Of a DNA stretch of 64,000 nucleotides, positions 1 through 8,958 are shown one piece after another. The stretch's first letter is position 1. Each line of letters begins with the position of its first letter. The position numbers and the translations under genes were made by a program. The notes under the pieces are model-generated. The model was not told the DNA's origin. It worked only from the letters and a program-made list of their open reading frames with translations, and ran no database searches. Source of the DNA: CAVZZV01 sp963779845 (GTDB taxonomy: Bacteria > Bacteroidota > Bacteroidia > Bacteroidales > GCA-2748055); NCBI GenBank assembly GCA_963779845.1, contig CAVZZV010000005.1, positions 1,426,001 to 1,490,000 on the forward strand. Direction: 5' to 3'.

Positions 1-8
1 CTTTCCCT

Positions 9-1364
9 ATGCTGAAAATCCCCGCGAAAATTCCTTTTAATCCGGCAAAAATCCCCTTTTTCTATGGTTGGGCAATCCTTTTTGCCGGTGCCGTAGGAGT
101 AGTGATGAGCATACCGGGACAAACGATGGGTATTTCGGTCTTTACTGACCACTTAATTTCAGATCTCTCCATCGACCGGGTAAGCCTGAGCTTTGCCTAC
201 CTTTTGGGCACTGCGGCGAGCGGGCTTCTGATAACATACGCCGGAATTCTGTATGATCGTCTCGGAGCCAGGATTATCGCCATTGCCGCGGGAATATTCC
301 TGGGAATAATGTTGGTTTACTTAACCCGTATTGATGTATTCGCCAGTTATCTTACGGAACAGTTTAGCATACTGAGTCTGGAAAACACGATTTTTGTGCT
401 TCTTTCACTGGGTTTTTTCGGGGTCCGTTTTTTCGGGCAGGGAGTTCTGACCATGACCTCCCGGAATATGGTCATGAAATGGTTTGATAAACGACGTGGT
501 TTTGCCAATGCAATTCTGGGAATAATCACCTCATTTAGTTTTTCTTATTCCCCCCGGTTAATAAAACAGCTGATAGATCTTTCAGGATGGAAAAATACCT
601 GGATTACTATGGCCATGGCTTCCGGCATATTCTTCATTCTCTTTGTTTTCATCTTTTTTCGCGATAATCCCGAAGATGCGGGACTTATTCCGGATGGGAC
701 GCGGAAAATAAGATCAAAGAGCAGGATTAAATCAAGCCCGGACAAACAATATACCCTTAAAGAGGCCATATCAACCTTTTCCTTCTGGATTTTCAGTCTT
801 ACCCTTACAATGAACGCCCTCTATATCACCGCCTATACTTTTCATGTAACCTCTATTTTTAATCATTCTGGATTTAGTAATGACCAGGCAGTTGCCCTTT
901 TTCTGCCCATCTCCTTTGTTGCAGTCACCATTACCTTCTTCGGTAGTTGGGCCAGCGATTATATGAAGTTGAAGGGGCTGCTGATCCTGAATACATTAGG
1001 ACTCTTACTCTCAATGGTCGGGCTTGTTTTTCTGAAGGAACCCTATGGGATTCCTCTGGTGGTTGCAGGAAGCGGCATTTCGAACGGTATGTTCGGCATT
1101 CTGATGGCGGTTACCTGGCCGCGATTTTTTGGGACAAAACATCTTGGAAGTATTTCCGGACTGGCCTTAAGCCTTTCGGTTATCGGGAGTGCCATCGGAC
1201 CATACCTTTTCAGTATTTCTGAAAGACATACACGGAATTATACCTCATCTACCCTAATACTTATTGGAATTTCTTTTGTACTTTTATTGCTTGCCTTCAA
1301 GGCAGATAATGTCAACGATGGTAACAAAACAACGGTGAGTGATGAACCAACAATTAAAAAATAG
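9..1364 (+). CDS. MFS transporter
   Basis: Inner-membrane secondary transporter of the major facilitator superfamily, 451 residues with about 12 hydrophobic segments. A first helix near residue 18 (FYGWAILFAGAVG) and the loop GILYDRLGAR after the second or third helix match the MFS motif-A region. The overall shape resembles the OFA (oxalate/formate antiporter-like) and monocarboxylate branch, but nothing in the sequence fixes the substrate. The N-terminus carries a short duplication: PAKIPF occurs at residues 5-10 and again at 12-17. The ATG lies 8 bases into the window, so an upstream start cannot be excluded. A SRPBCC-domain gene follows 3 bases downstream, which suggests co-transcription. 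Confidence 0.85.
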   Translation: MLKIPAKIPFNPAKIPFFYGWAILFAGAVGVVMSIPGQTMGISVFTDHLISDLSIDRVSLSFAYLLGTAASGLLITYAGILYDRLGARIIAIAAGIFLGIMLVYLTRIDVFASYLTEQFSILSLENTIFVLLSLGFFGVRFFGQGVLTMTSRNMVMKWFDKRRGFANAILGIITSFSFSYSPRLIKQLIDLSGWKNTWITMAMASGIFFILFVFIFFRDNPEDAGLIPDGTRKIRSKSRIKSSPDKQYTLKEAISTFSFWIFSLTLTMNALYITAYTFHVTSIFNHSGFSNDQAVALFLPISFVAVTITFFGSWASDYMKLKGLLILNTLGLLLSMVGLVFLKEPYGIPLVVAGSGISNGMFGILMAVTWPRFFGTKHLGSISGLALSLSVIGSAIGPYLFSISERHTRNYTSSTLILIGISFVLLLLAFKADNVNDGNKTTVSDEPTIKK

Positions 1365-1367
1365 ACG

Positions 1368-1748
1368 ATGAGAACATACCATAAATATTATAAAGTCAAA
1401 GCCAATCCTGATGAGGTTTATAATTCCCTTGTAAAGCCTCTTGCCATCGCTCTTTGGACAGGGGAACCTGCGGAAATGACTGAGGAGCCAAATACTGAAT
1501 TTTCGCTTTTCGGTGGTGATATAACCGGTATTAACCTGGAATTTGATCCCGGAAAACTTATTTCTCAGGAGTGGTTTTTTGGTGACCAGGAGGAAAAATC
1601 CATTGTGACCATTAAGTTAAAACCGGATAAACAAAATACTAATATTGAACTGACCCATACCAATATCCCCGATAAGGATTTCGAAAATATGAAGGAGGGA
1701 TGGGACAACTATTATTTTGGACGTTTGCAGGAATTCTATCACAAATAA
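1368..1748 (+). CDS. SRPBCC / AHSA1-like domain protein
   Basis: Small soluble protein of 126 residues with the START/Bet v1-like helix-grip fold pattern of the activator-of-Hsp90-ATPase (AHSA1) family. It begins with a YYKVKANPDEVYNSL segment, then LWTGEPAEM, a central GGDITGINLEFDPGKLISQEW strand pair, and a C-terminal helix beginning GWDNYY. Members bind small hydrophobic ligands or act as stress-related accessory proteins; the ligand here is unknown. The start is 3 bases after the MFS stop codon, so the two genes are probably one transcript. The gene converges on the GH3 glycosidase gene. Confidence 0.75.
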   Translation: MRTYHKYYKVKANPDEVYNSLVKPLAIALWTGEPAEMTEEPNTEFSLFGGDITGINLEFDPGKLISQEWFFGDQEEKSIVTIKLKPDKQNTNIELTHTNIPDKDFENMKEGWDNYYFGRLQEFYHK

Positions 1749-1781
1749 TTATATATTTTACCTTTTAATACCAACCCTCCT

Positions 1782-3983
1782 TTATCTCACTTCAATCTTT
1801 GTCTTTAAGAGTTCAATTCCTAACTCTTTCGATCTGTTCAGAGGCGATGAACCACCAATCCATAGAGTATATTCTCCCGAAACAAGGACTTTATTCCCCG
1901 CTTTGTCAACAGAGCGAAAATCTGAAGCATTCAGGGAAAATTCAACCTTAGCATCACCTTCCTCAATTAATTTGACACGTTTGAAGTCTAAGAGTGTAAA
2001 AAAGGGAGCATCCTTTAGCTCTTCGGGATAGCTGATATATAATTGTACGACCTCTTCCCCTGCAATTGGACCCTCATTTTTAAGGTCGACGCTAAGCTTT
2101 ACTGACCCCTCCTTATTAATGAAGTCGGCATCGGTGACAAAATTATCATAAGAGTAGTGAGAATAGGAAAGGCCAAATCCGAAAGGTAGGAATGGGTCTT
2201 CTGTCATGTATCTATAGGTACGACCTTTCATGCTGTAATCATCATAATCCGGAAGCTGAGCATAGGATTTAGGAAAAGTGACAGGCAACCTTCCCGACGG
2301 GTTGAAATCGCCGAATAAAATATCAGCAAAAGCATTTCCACCCTCTTCTCCGGGATACCATGCATATATGATCGCGTCGGCATAATCATAAATCTCGGCT
2401 ATGTCGATTGGGCTACCTGCCGTAATGACCAAAATCAGCGGCTTATCGCCCTGGCTTCTTAACTTTTTAAGGTATGCGACCTGATTGTCGGGAAGTCCAT
2501 AATCACCCCTGTCGCCAAAATATTCCGAAGCAATCGACTCGCCTTCTTCCCCCTCAATGACCCCGGAAATCCCTGCAAAGACGATGGTTGCATCCTGCCT
2601 TCCAGCCTCTCCGGTTGTCCAGTCGATAGGGTTCGGGTTTTCCCTGTCGAGAAGGAAGCCTTGTTTATATTGAACCGTTGTCCCCTTGCTGACGTTTGAT
2701 AAAATCCCTTCGATGAAAGTCGACATTTCCCCGTTCAGTCCATAGTAGTTGCCTAAAAGTACTTCAACGTTACCGGCATTCGGCCCAAGCAAATATAAGG
2801 AAGCGATATTTTCAGATAATGGAAGCACGCCGTTGTTCTTCAACAAAACCATTGATTTCCTTGCCGCGTCCAATGCCAGTGCCCGATGCTCCTCTGAATC
2901 GATAACGGATTCGCGAATATCCTTAAACGGATTTTTTTCTTCCGGGTCAAATAAACCAAGCCTGAACCGAGTCTTTAAAAGGGTTTCAAGAGAAGCATCG
3001 ATTTCAGATTCATCGATCAAGCCTTGTTTCACCGCATTTATAAGATGGGGATAATACAATGATCCGCAATTGAGGTTCACACCACTTTTCAGAGCCAACG
3101 CTGCAGCTTCCTCGGGGGTACCTTTAAGTTTGTGTCCCTTGTATATGTCTTTCAGGGCTCCGCAATCGGAAGTGATATACCCATCAAATCCCCACTCGTC
3201 CCTGAGTATTCCTGTAAGCAATTCTGAACTACCACAACAGGCTTCGCTATTCGTACGGTTATAGGCGCACATGAAACCCTCCACATTCGCATCATTTAAT
3301 GCCTTGAAGGCGGGAAGGTATGTTTCCGCCATATCTTTAGGAGAAGCAATTGCATTAAAAACATGCCGTTCGCGTTCAGGGCCACTATGCACAACAAAAT
3401 GCTTGGCGCAGGCAGCGGCTTTCAGATACTCAGGGTCATCTCCCTGCAATCCCTTCACGAACGCCGTTCCAATCCTCGATGTCAACAGGGGGTCCTCGCC
3501 ATAAGTCTCTTGTCCTCTCCCCCAACGCGGATCCCTGAAAATATTAACATTGGGGGTCCAAAAGGTCAGTCCTGCATATTGACCACGATTGCCAATGCTT
3601 TTAGAAATCTCAAATTTTGCCCGGGCCTCGTCTCCAATAGCCGAAGCTATATTCAGGATAAGTTCCTCATCAAAAGTTGCTGCAAGACCGATTGCTTGAG
3701 GGAACACGGTGGACAATCCATTGCGTGCCACCCCGTGCAGACATTCGTTCCACCAGTTATAGGCCGGTATATTCAGCCGTTCAATAGCCGGGGCACTGTG
3801 TTGCATTTGTGCGACTTTCTCTTCAAGACTAAGTCTTGAAACGAGATCCCTGCTACGTTCATCGATTCCCAGCCGATAATCCAGAAAAGGATATTCAGGC
3901 TCGAAATCTTCTGTTTTTTTTTCATTATTAGGAGAGCAGGCAGAAAATAAAATTATTGCAGCGAATCCGAGATGTTTGATCAT
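1782..3983 (-). CDS. GH3 beta-glycosidase lipoprotein (beta-xylosidase/beta-glucosidase type)
   Basis: Glycoside hydrolase family 3 enzyme, 733 residues, predicted to release terminal beta-linked sugars from oligosaccharides in the periplasm or at the outer membrane. The N-terminus is a lipoprotein signal (hydrophobic run then LFSAC, lipobox cysteine at residue 16). The (beta/alpha)8 domain contains the KHFVVHSGPE substrate-binding motif and the nucleophile motif ITSDCGAL with Asp273. The second alpha/beta sandwich domain carries GVIEGEEGES, where the acid/base Glu is expected. A fibronectin-III-like domain closes the protein. Architecture fits the XylA/Xyl3-like branch, but xylosidase versus glucosidase cannot be settled by eye. 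The gene is divergent from the CBM9-like/SGNH gene across about 155 bases, so the two may form a small polysaccharide-use locus. Confidence 0.92.
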   Translation of the reverse strand: MIKHLGFAAIILFSACSPNNEKKTEDFEPEYPFLDYRLGIDERSRDLVSRLSLEEKVAQMQHSAPAIERLNIPAYNWWNECLHGVARNGLSTVFPQAIGLAATFDEELILNIASAIGDEARAKFEISKSIGNRGQYAGLTFWTPNVNIFRDPRWGRGQETYGEDPLLTSRIGTAFVKGLQGDDPEYLKAAACAKHFVVHSGPERERHVFNAIASPKDMAETYLPAFKALNDANVEGFMCAYNRTNSEACCGSSELLTGILRDEWGFDGYITSDCGALKDIYKGHKLKGTPEEAAALALKSGVNLNCGSLYYPHLINAVKQGLIDESEIDASLETLLKTRFRLGLFDPEEKNPFKDIRESVIDSEEHRALALDAARKSMVLLKNNGVLPLSENIASLYLLGPNAGNVEVLLGNYYGLNGEMSTFIEGILSNVSKGTTVQYKQGFLLDRENPNPIDWTTGEAGRQDATIVFAGISGVIEGEEGESIASEYFGDRGDYGLPDNQVAYLKKLRSQGDKPLILVITAGSPIDIAEIYDYADAIIYAWYPGEEGGNAFADILFGDFNPSGRLPVTFPKSYAQLPDYDDYSMKGRTYRYMTEDPFLPFGFGLSYSHYSYDNFVTDADFINKEGSVKLSVDLKNEGPIAGEEVVQLYISYPEELKDAPFFTLLDFKRVKLIEEGDAKVEFSLNASDFRSVDKAGNKVLVSGEYTLWIGGSSPLNRSKELGIELLKTKIEVR

Positions 3984-4078
3984 GATAGAATTTATTAAAA
4001 GAAATTAGTATACAGGAGGTCCAAAATACTGGTGGTAAATTAAAGAAAATTTTATAATGCACTAAAATAATTTATAGG

Positions 4079-4086
4079 TATTTTTG
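4079..4086 (+). promoter_or_regulatory. Candidate Bacteroidota -7 box for the SGNH gene
   Basis: TATTTTTG matches the Bacteroidota -7 consensus TAnnTTTG and lies 52 bases before the ATG at 4139. No clear TTTG -33 element is visible at the usual spacing, so this is a weak prediction. Confidence 0.35.
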
Positions 4087-4138
4087 ATGTTTTGTAAAAG
4101 TTAACAGATCACGATAACCACCCCTAACACAATAAGGA

Positions 4139-5725
4139 ATGGGTAAAACGATCATACTATTCATAATCCTGGCCTGCACTTTAAGTCTTCATTCATTTAA
4201 TTCGTCTGGGCAGGAGATCAAAATTCCTGAAATTGAGGATTTCGAGGCCGACGGGCAGGAACTTGAATGGGCCGGGTTGCCCCAAATAAGGTTATATGCC
4301 AATCAGTATGCTGAATATGCTCTACCAGAGGACCTTCTGGCAGGTTTTCGATCAGGCTGGAACCATGAAAGCATTCTGTTTGGATTTAAGATTCAGGATA
4401 ATGGCTATCGGACAGATACTATTTCTCCATGGAATGGGGATGCTATTGAAATTTATCTCGCCCCCTTCAGGGGTTCTGAAGACATTCTCCAAATAGAGAT
4501 TGTACCTCCGGAACATAATTCCGGCAAATGTTTTGTCAAGACTTACGATCATCGTAAAACTTCCACTTTAAGGAAGATTCCTGTCGAAATAGTGACATGG
4601 TGCAGGGTCAGCCTGAATGAGAGGTTTTTTGAAATAGAAGTTAACGCCTCAAGCCTGGGAATTATTCCCGAAAAAGGGTCGGAACTTGCTTTACAGGTCT
4701 ATGTGGATGACGCAGATCCGGCGACTCGTAAAAAAAACCAGTTCCAGTGGTTTCCTGTCGGCCATTCGTACCTTAGTTCATTCGCCATGTATCCTGTTGT
4801 CCTTACCCGGAATGATTTTGATTTTCCCAGGCTTACATCAAAAGTCATTATAAAGGATGAAAAATACGCCGGCTTGTATATATTCGGGGGCTCCGATGCC
4901 CAATATATTGAAGTGTTCAACGGAGACAGTCTGCTGCTGGGGACAGACTCTTTCCCCCATGAAGAACATGAACCATTTATTATTGATTTAAGTCATTTAT
5001 CCTTAAATTTTGAAAAGGACACCATTTTAATTAAAACAGATGATAAGTTAACCGGTTTTCATGAGCTCTATTTTGCAGCCCGAAAATTCGTAAGGCTTCC
5101 TATCCCTCCGTTTGACCGGGAAATAAGAAATTTCGTTATGCATGACAGACAATGCTCTCCTCCTGAAAAACCGGTATTGTTCATCGGCAGTTCCAGCATC
5201 CGGATGTGGTACAACCTTAAAGATTATTTTCCCGAATTGGCCATAATTCATCGTGGATTCGGAGGTTCTACAATGGAAGATGCCTTAAGGTACATGGATG
5301 AAATTGTATTGCCTTACAAAGCTTCCTCCATTGTGCTTTACGAGGGGGACAATGATGTGGCCCAATCCACCAGCACGGATAAAATCCTTTTGCACTACAG
5401 GACCTTCATATCCCGAATATTGAAGGAACAGCCGGATATCAAAATTTACCTTCTTTCTCCAAAACCCAGTATTGGCAGGATGAAATTGTGGGATAAATAT
5501 CTCCTTTTGCATGAAGGTCTGATTGCACTTGCCTCCGGGTTCAGCGAGGTGGAATTTGTAGATGTTTCTCAAATAATGTTCAATGAAAATGGTACCCTGA
5601 AGAAAGAATTGTTCATTGAGGATGGGATCCATATGAACCAAAAGGGATATGATCTTTGGGCTGCCACTATCAGAAAAAAGCTGGGTCTGGATAAAGCGGT
5701 TCCTTCTGGTGGGCATGGTTTTTAA
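4139..5725 (+). CDS. CBM9-like domain plus SGNH/GDSL hydrolase
   Basis: Secreted 528-residue two-part protein. A signal peptide covers about residues 1-24. Residues about 25-220 look like a CBM9/DOMON-type carbohydrate-binding beta-sandwich of the kind found on Bacteroidota xylan-active proteins (motifs SWNGDAIEIYLAP-like and FQWFPVG). A linker beta region follows, and residues about 345-520 form an SGNH hydrolase: block I FIGSSSI with likely nucleophile Ser352, block II GFGGS, block III GDND, and block V DGIHMNQKGY with Asp495 and His498. Such enzymes deacetylate or de-esterify polysaccharides. Being divergent from a GH3 glycosidase supports a role in stripping acyl groups from a plant- or algal-type glycan; that substrate is inferred. 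Confidence 0.82.
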   Translation: MGKTIILFIILACTLSLHSFNSSGQEIKIPEIEDFEADGQELEWAGLPQIRLYANQYAEYALPEDLLAGFRSGWNHESILFGFKIQDNGYRTDTISPWNGDAIEIYLAPFRGSEDILQIEIVPPEHNSGKCFVKTYDHRKTSTLRKIPVEIVTWCRVSLNERFFEIEVNASSLGIIPEKGSELALQVYVDDADPATRKKNQFQWFPVGHSYLSSFAMYPVVLTRNDFDFPRLTSKVIIKDEKYAGLYIFGGSDAQYIEVFNGDSLLLGTDSFPHEEHEPFIIDLSHLSLNFEKDTILIKTDDKLTGFHELYFAARKFVRLPIPPFDREIRNFVMHDRQCSPPEKPVLFIGSSSIRMWYNLKDYFPELAIIHRGFGGSTMEDALRYMDEIVLPYKASSIVLYEGDNDVAQSTSTDKILLHYRTFISRILKEQPDIKIYLLSPKPSIGRMKLWDKYLLLHEGLIALASGFSEVEFVDVSQIMFNENGTLKKELFIEDGIHMNQKGYDLWAATIRKKLGLDKAVPSGGHGF

Positions 5726-5848
5726 GATGACCGGAAGGAATGATCTCCACGCCTATCAAAATCTTCAGGAATATCCTGGCAAATGAAGCCTTACCCTGTG
5801 CAATTCTATACTTTTAGAGCCAACAAGACTTATTCATGAACATTTTTT

Positions 5849-5856
5849 TATCTTTG
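5849..5856 (+). promoter_or_regulatory. Candidate -7 box for rsgA
   Basis: TATCTTTG matches TAnnTTTG and lies 16 bases before the rsgA ATG. The -33 region shows no convincing TTTG. The upstream 120 bases hold no gene. Confidence 0.4.
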
Positions 5857-5872
5857 GAAGAATAATCCATGA

Positions 5873-6805
5873 ATGTTGGGAACAGGCATCGTTATAAAAA
5901 CCACTGGTAGTTGGTTCACTGTGAAGACAGAGGATAGCCGGATTGTGGATTGTAAAATTAAGGGAAACTTCCGGGTAAAAGGGATCCGTGCGACCAATCC
6001 GGTTACTGTAGGCGACAGGGTTGAATTTATTGTTCAGGAAAATAGCTCTAAAGGTCTAATTACCAAAATATTTGAGAGAAGTAACTACATTATCCGACGC
6101 TCCGCTAACCTATCTTTTGAATTTCAACTTATTGCAGCAAACATTGATCTTGCCTGGATAATGGTCAGCCTGATCTCCCCTAAGACAATGACAGGTTTCA
6201 TTGACCGGTTCCTGGTTACTGCAGAAGCATACTGTATCCCCTCTATTTTACTCTTTAATAAGATAGATATTTATGGCAAAAGGGAAAAAGAGGAGCTTAA
6301 AGAGCTGAAACAGATTTACTCGGAGGCGGGTTACGAATGCATGGAACTTTCCATTTTGGAGGGGATAAACCTGGGGGCGGTGAAGGAAAAGATGGCCAAA
6401 AGGATCAATCTGGTCGCCGGAAACTCAGGAGTAGGAAAATCCAGTCTCATCAATCAACTTCATCCAGGATTAAATCTGAAAACCGGCGTAATTTCCAGTA
6501 TACACCAATCGGGGAAACACACCACCACATTTGCCGAGATGCATGAACTTCCATTTGGGGGGTATGTAATCGACACCCCCGGAATCAAGGGCTTCGGTTT
6601 AATCGATTTTGACAAGGAAGAACTTTTTCATTTTTTCCCCGAAATTTTCAGGATTTCGGCAAAATGTCATTTTCATAATTGCATCCATTATCAAGAACCG
6701 GGATGCGCTGTGCGGCAAGCCGTTGATGAAAATATTATTAGTAATTTACGATACAATTCCTATTTAAACATGTTATTAAACGAAGAAGGTAAATATAGAA
6801 ACTGA
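5873..6805 (+). CDS. rsgA: Ribosome small-subunit-dependent GTPase A
   Basis: Circularly permuted GTPase that matures the 30S subunit. The 310-residue protein has an N-terminal OB fold (about 1-75), then the GTPase with motifs in permuted order: G4 NKID, then the P-loop GNSGVGKSS starting at residue 183, then DTPGI (G3). The C-terminus has the zinc-knuckle segment CHFHNC...CAV, with Cys-x-His-x2-Cys and a further Cys. Length is normal. The start at 5873 directly yields the OB-fold strand LGTGIVIKTTGSW. The stop codon overlaps the next ATG by one base (TGATG), so the sensor-like gene downstream is translationally coupled. Confidence 0.96.
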   Translation: MLGTGIVIKTTGSWFTVKTEDSRIVDCKIKGNFRVKGIRATNPVTVGDRVEFIVQENSSKGLITKIFERSNYIIRRSANLSFEFQLIAANIDLAWIMVSLISPKTMTGFIDRFLVTAEAYCIPSILLFNKIDIYGKREKEELKELKQIYSEAGYECMELSILEGINLGAVKEKMAKRINLVAGNSGVGKSSLINQLHPGLNLKTGVISSIHQSGKHTTTFAEMHELPFGGYVIDTPGIKGFGLIDFDKEELFHFFPEIFRISAKCHFHNCIHYQEPGCAVRQAVDENIISNLRYNSYLNMLLNEEGKYRN

Positions 6806-8949
6806 TGAAAAAAGCCTATTTAATCTCTATCATTTTAATCTTTTGCCTGATTATCGTCAATTTCTTTTATTTCAAAAGACTTAGCAGGAATCAATTTGGC
6901 TACAAGCAAGAGCTCTTACTAGGGCAGACACATTTATGCGGGAATTATGTAGAAGAGATCCTGGGAGACTTCCAAAGCGATCTAAACAGAATTTTATATC
7001 GAAACAGTACTAAGCTAAATTCCATATTTCAAAAGCCACAGGAAATGGGAGAATTTCAGCAGGAGCTAGAATCCTTCTACTCCAATTACCGGGAATTCAT
7101 TACAAATATTTCGGTGTATGATAACCATAATAGTTATATGGGAATCTATGTTACCGACGGGGATGGTTTTGTAGTTGACACTTTTTCAAGGCAAACAGAC
7201 AACCGTCTTGAAAGCCGCGAAATGGTCAGCCTGAAAAATGGTTTCTTCTATACCCATTTACCCTATTTTTATGAAGATGAACTAAGAGGAAATGTGGTGG
7301 TCGAAATTGATTTCATCGGTTTTATAAAGAAAATATTCAACCTATACAAAATTGATGATTTCCAGTGGCAATGGCTGATTACCGATAGCGGACAGGTTCT
7401 TTTCACCAACAACAGTACAAATTCGGAGATTGCCAAGCTGGATGGCATCGCCGATAGTATCCGGAACCAATCCGAAGGCACACTCCTGCATACCGCTGTT
7501 ATCGAAGGTACTGAACGAGATATAGCCTCGGCATACTATCCGCTGAACCTGCTGAATAATAAAATGGGTATTGTATTCAGCCTGTATCAAAACAAGCAGG
7601 CAGATATCCTGTACAAAAATATTTTCCTGGCCATCATTAATATGGTATTGTTCATAGCACTAATTGTATTCATAATCAGAGAGCTGTACAAGAAGCACTC
7701 TTCCGTCAAAAAGTTATCATGTGATCTCCTGAAAAATAAACTAATTCTTGAAAAAATTCCGGTGGGCATCCTCGTGATGGATAAAGAGAATAAAATTAAA
7801 CTTGTAAACCTGAAAGCACAGGAACTTTTCCAGGCGGATAATGTCCATGAACTGATTGGAAAAAATTCTAAAACATTGGGACTAAACCCGGATATGGCCC
7901 AGGTTGGAAGTCAGGATGGGTCATCAACTAACAATCAGGTCATTATAAAAAGTGTTGACGGAAGTGAGCTTTATGTTTTCAAAAAAGAGGCCATCGCCCA
8001 TATTGCGGGAGAGGAAATGAAAATTAATTCCCTGTTTATCCTCAACGATATTCCTGACTATTTAAAAATTAGAGAAGAAATGATGCTGTTGGAATATACG
8101 GGCAAAGAGGTTGGCAGGACGAAAGGGCTTAACTTTTCAAAAATAAAGCATTTCAATGAAATCAGCGCGTTGATCCTAAGCAGGTCAAGGAATGAGGAAG
8201 ACAGAATTCACAGGGTCCTTGACAGTTTTGGGATTAACTATGTCTATCGTCTTTATGAAACTAACACCGCGAATGAAACAATCCTCCATTTAAGGCAAAA
8301 AAAGAAGCTGTACCAACTTCTGATTATCAAGGATAAACCTGGCGATGAAGGGATTTCAATAGCAAAAAAAATAAAGGAAAGCAATCTAAGCAAACAGTAT
8401 ATCATCGTATTTATCAGTTCAAACAATCAGCAGGGAAATTACCAGAAAACCCTTCACCTGGATATTGATTATTATATTATAAAACCCTATGTAACTGCTG
8501 AGATACTGAATATTTTAAATGAATTGTTCCCCTCCGTGGTTGATAAAAAGGGCATAGCCCCCTACATATATCGAATCAGGCCTGATCTTAAAATCCTTAC
8601 AGCTGAAAATGATCCTATTAATCAAAGAAGGATACAGGTAATATTCCACAACCTTGGATATGAAACCGAGTTGGTGAATGACGGAGAAAAATTATTGCTA
8701 AAGTTAGCGTCTGAAAATTATGATATCCTCTTTATGGATCTTCAAATTCAGGGGATGGATGGAATTAGCAGCTTTAAAAAAATAGGGTCCCTGTACAATA
8801 ATTTACCTGTAATAGCTTTATCTGAAGGAGAAAGTGAGCTGGACAGGCAATCCGCTAAAGAGGCTGGGATAAATGGTTTTCTGGTCAAACCTTTAAGGAT
8901 AGAATCGGTCAAAGAGGTTCTGATCGGGTTGTTTTCAGAACCAGTATAA
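6805..8949 (+). CDS. Membrane PAS-receiver-receiver protein lacking a kinase core
   Basis: A 714-residue inner-membrane signalling protein. One helix (about 5-22) and a second (about 272-292) bracket a roughly 250-residue extracytoplasmic, Cache-like sensor region. A PAS domain follows (about 305-420). A degenerate receiver occupies about 450-565: it keeps the conserved Lys-Pro (K560) but has LLIIKDKPGDEG where the phospho-Asp block belongs. The second receiver, about 585-710, looks intact: acidic pair in AENDP, phospho-acceptor D645 in LFMDLQ, K695 in FLVKPL. The HisKA and HATPase_c domains that normally separate PAS from receivers in hybrid kinases are missing; only about 20-30 residues join them. 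It overlaps rsgA by one base. What phosphorylates it is unknown. Confidence 0.8.
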   Translation: MKKAYLISIILIFCLIIVNFFYFKRLSRNQFGYKQELLLGQTHLCGNYVEEILGDFQSDLNRILYRNSTKLNSIFQKPQEMGEFQQELESFYSNYREFITNISVYDNHNSYMGIYVTDGDGFVVDTFSRQTDNRLESREMVSLKNGFFYTHLPYFYEDELRGNVVVEIDFIGFIKKIFNLYKIDDFQWQWLITDSGQVLFTNNSTNSEIAKLDGIADSIRNQSEGTLLHTAVIEGTERDIASAYYPLNLLNNKMGIVFSLYQNKQADILYKNIFLAIINMVLFIALIVFIIRELYKKHSSVKKLSCDLLKNKLILEKIPVGILVMDKENKIKLVNLKAQELFQADNVHELIGKNSKTLGLNPDMAQVGSQDGSSTNNQVIIKSVDGSELYVFKKEAIAHIAGEEMKINSLFILNDIPDYLKIREEMMLLEYTGKEVGRTKGLNFSKIKHFNEISALILSRSRNEEDRIHRVLDSFGINYVYRLYETNTANETILHLRQKKKLYQLLIIKDKPGDEGISIAKKIKESNLSKQYIIVFISSNNQQGNYQKTLHLDIDYYIIKPYVTAEILNILNELFPSVVDKKGIAPYIYRIRPDLKILTAENDPINQRRIQVIFHNLGYETELVNDGEKLLLKLASENYDILFMDLQIQGMDGISSFKKIGSLYNNLPVIALSEGESELDRQSAKEAGINGFLVKPLRIESVKEVLIGLFSEPV

Positions 8950-8958
8950 GATAACATT

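Noticed and set aside
3363..3839. 158-residue plus-strand open frame
   Set aside because: It is antisense to the GH3 gene, whose catalytic motifs are unmistakable; no start context or homology pattern supports it.
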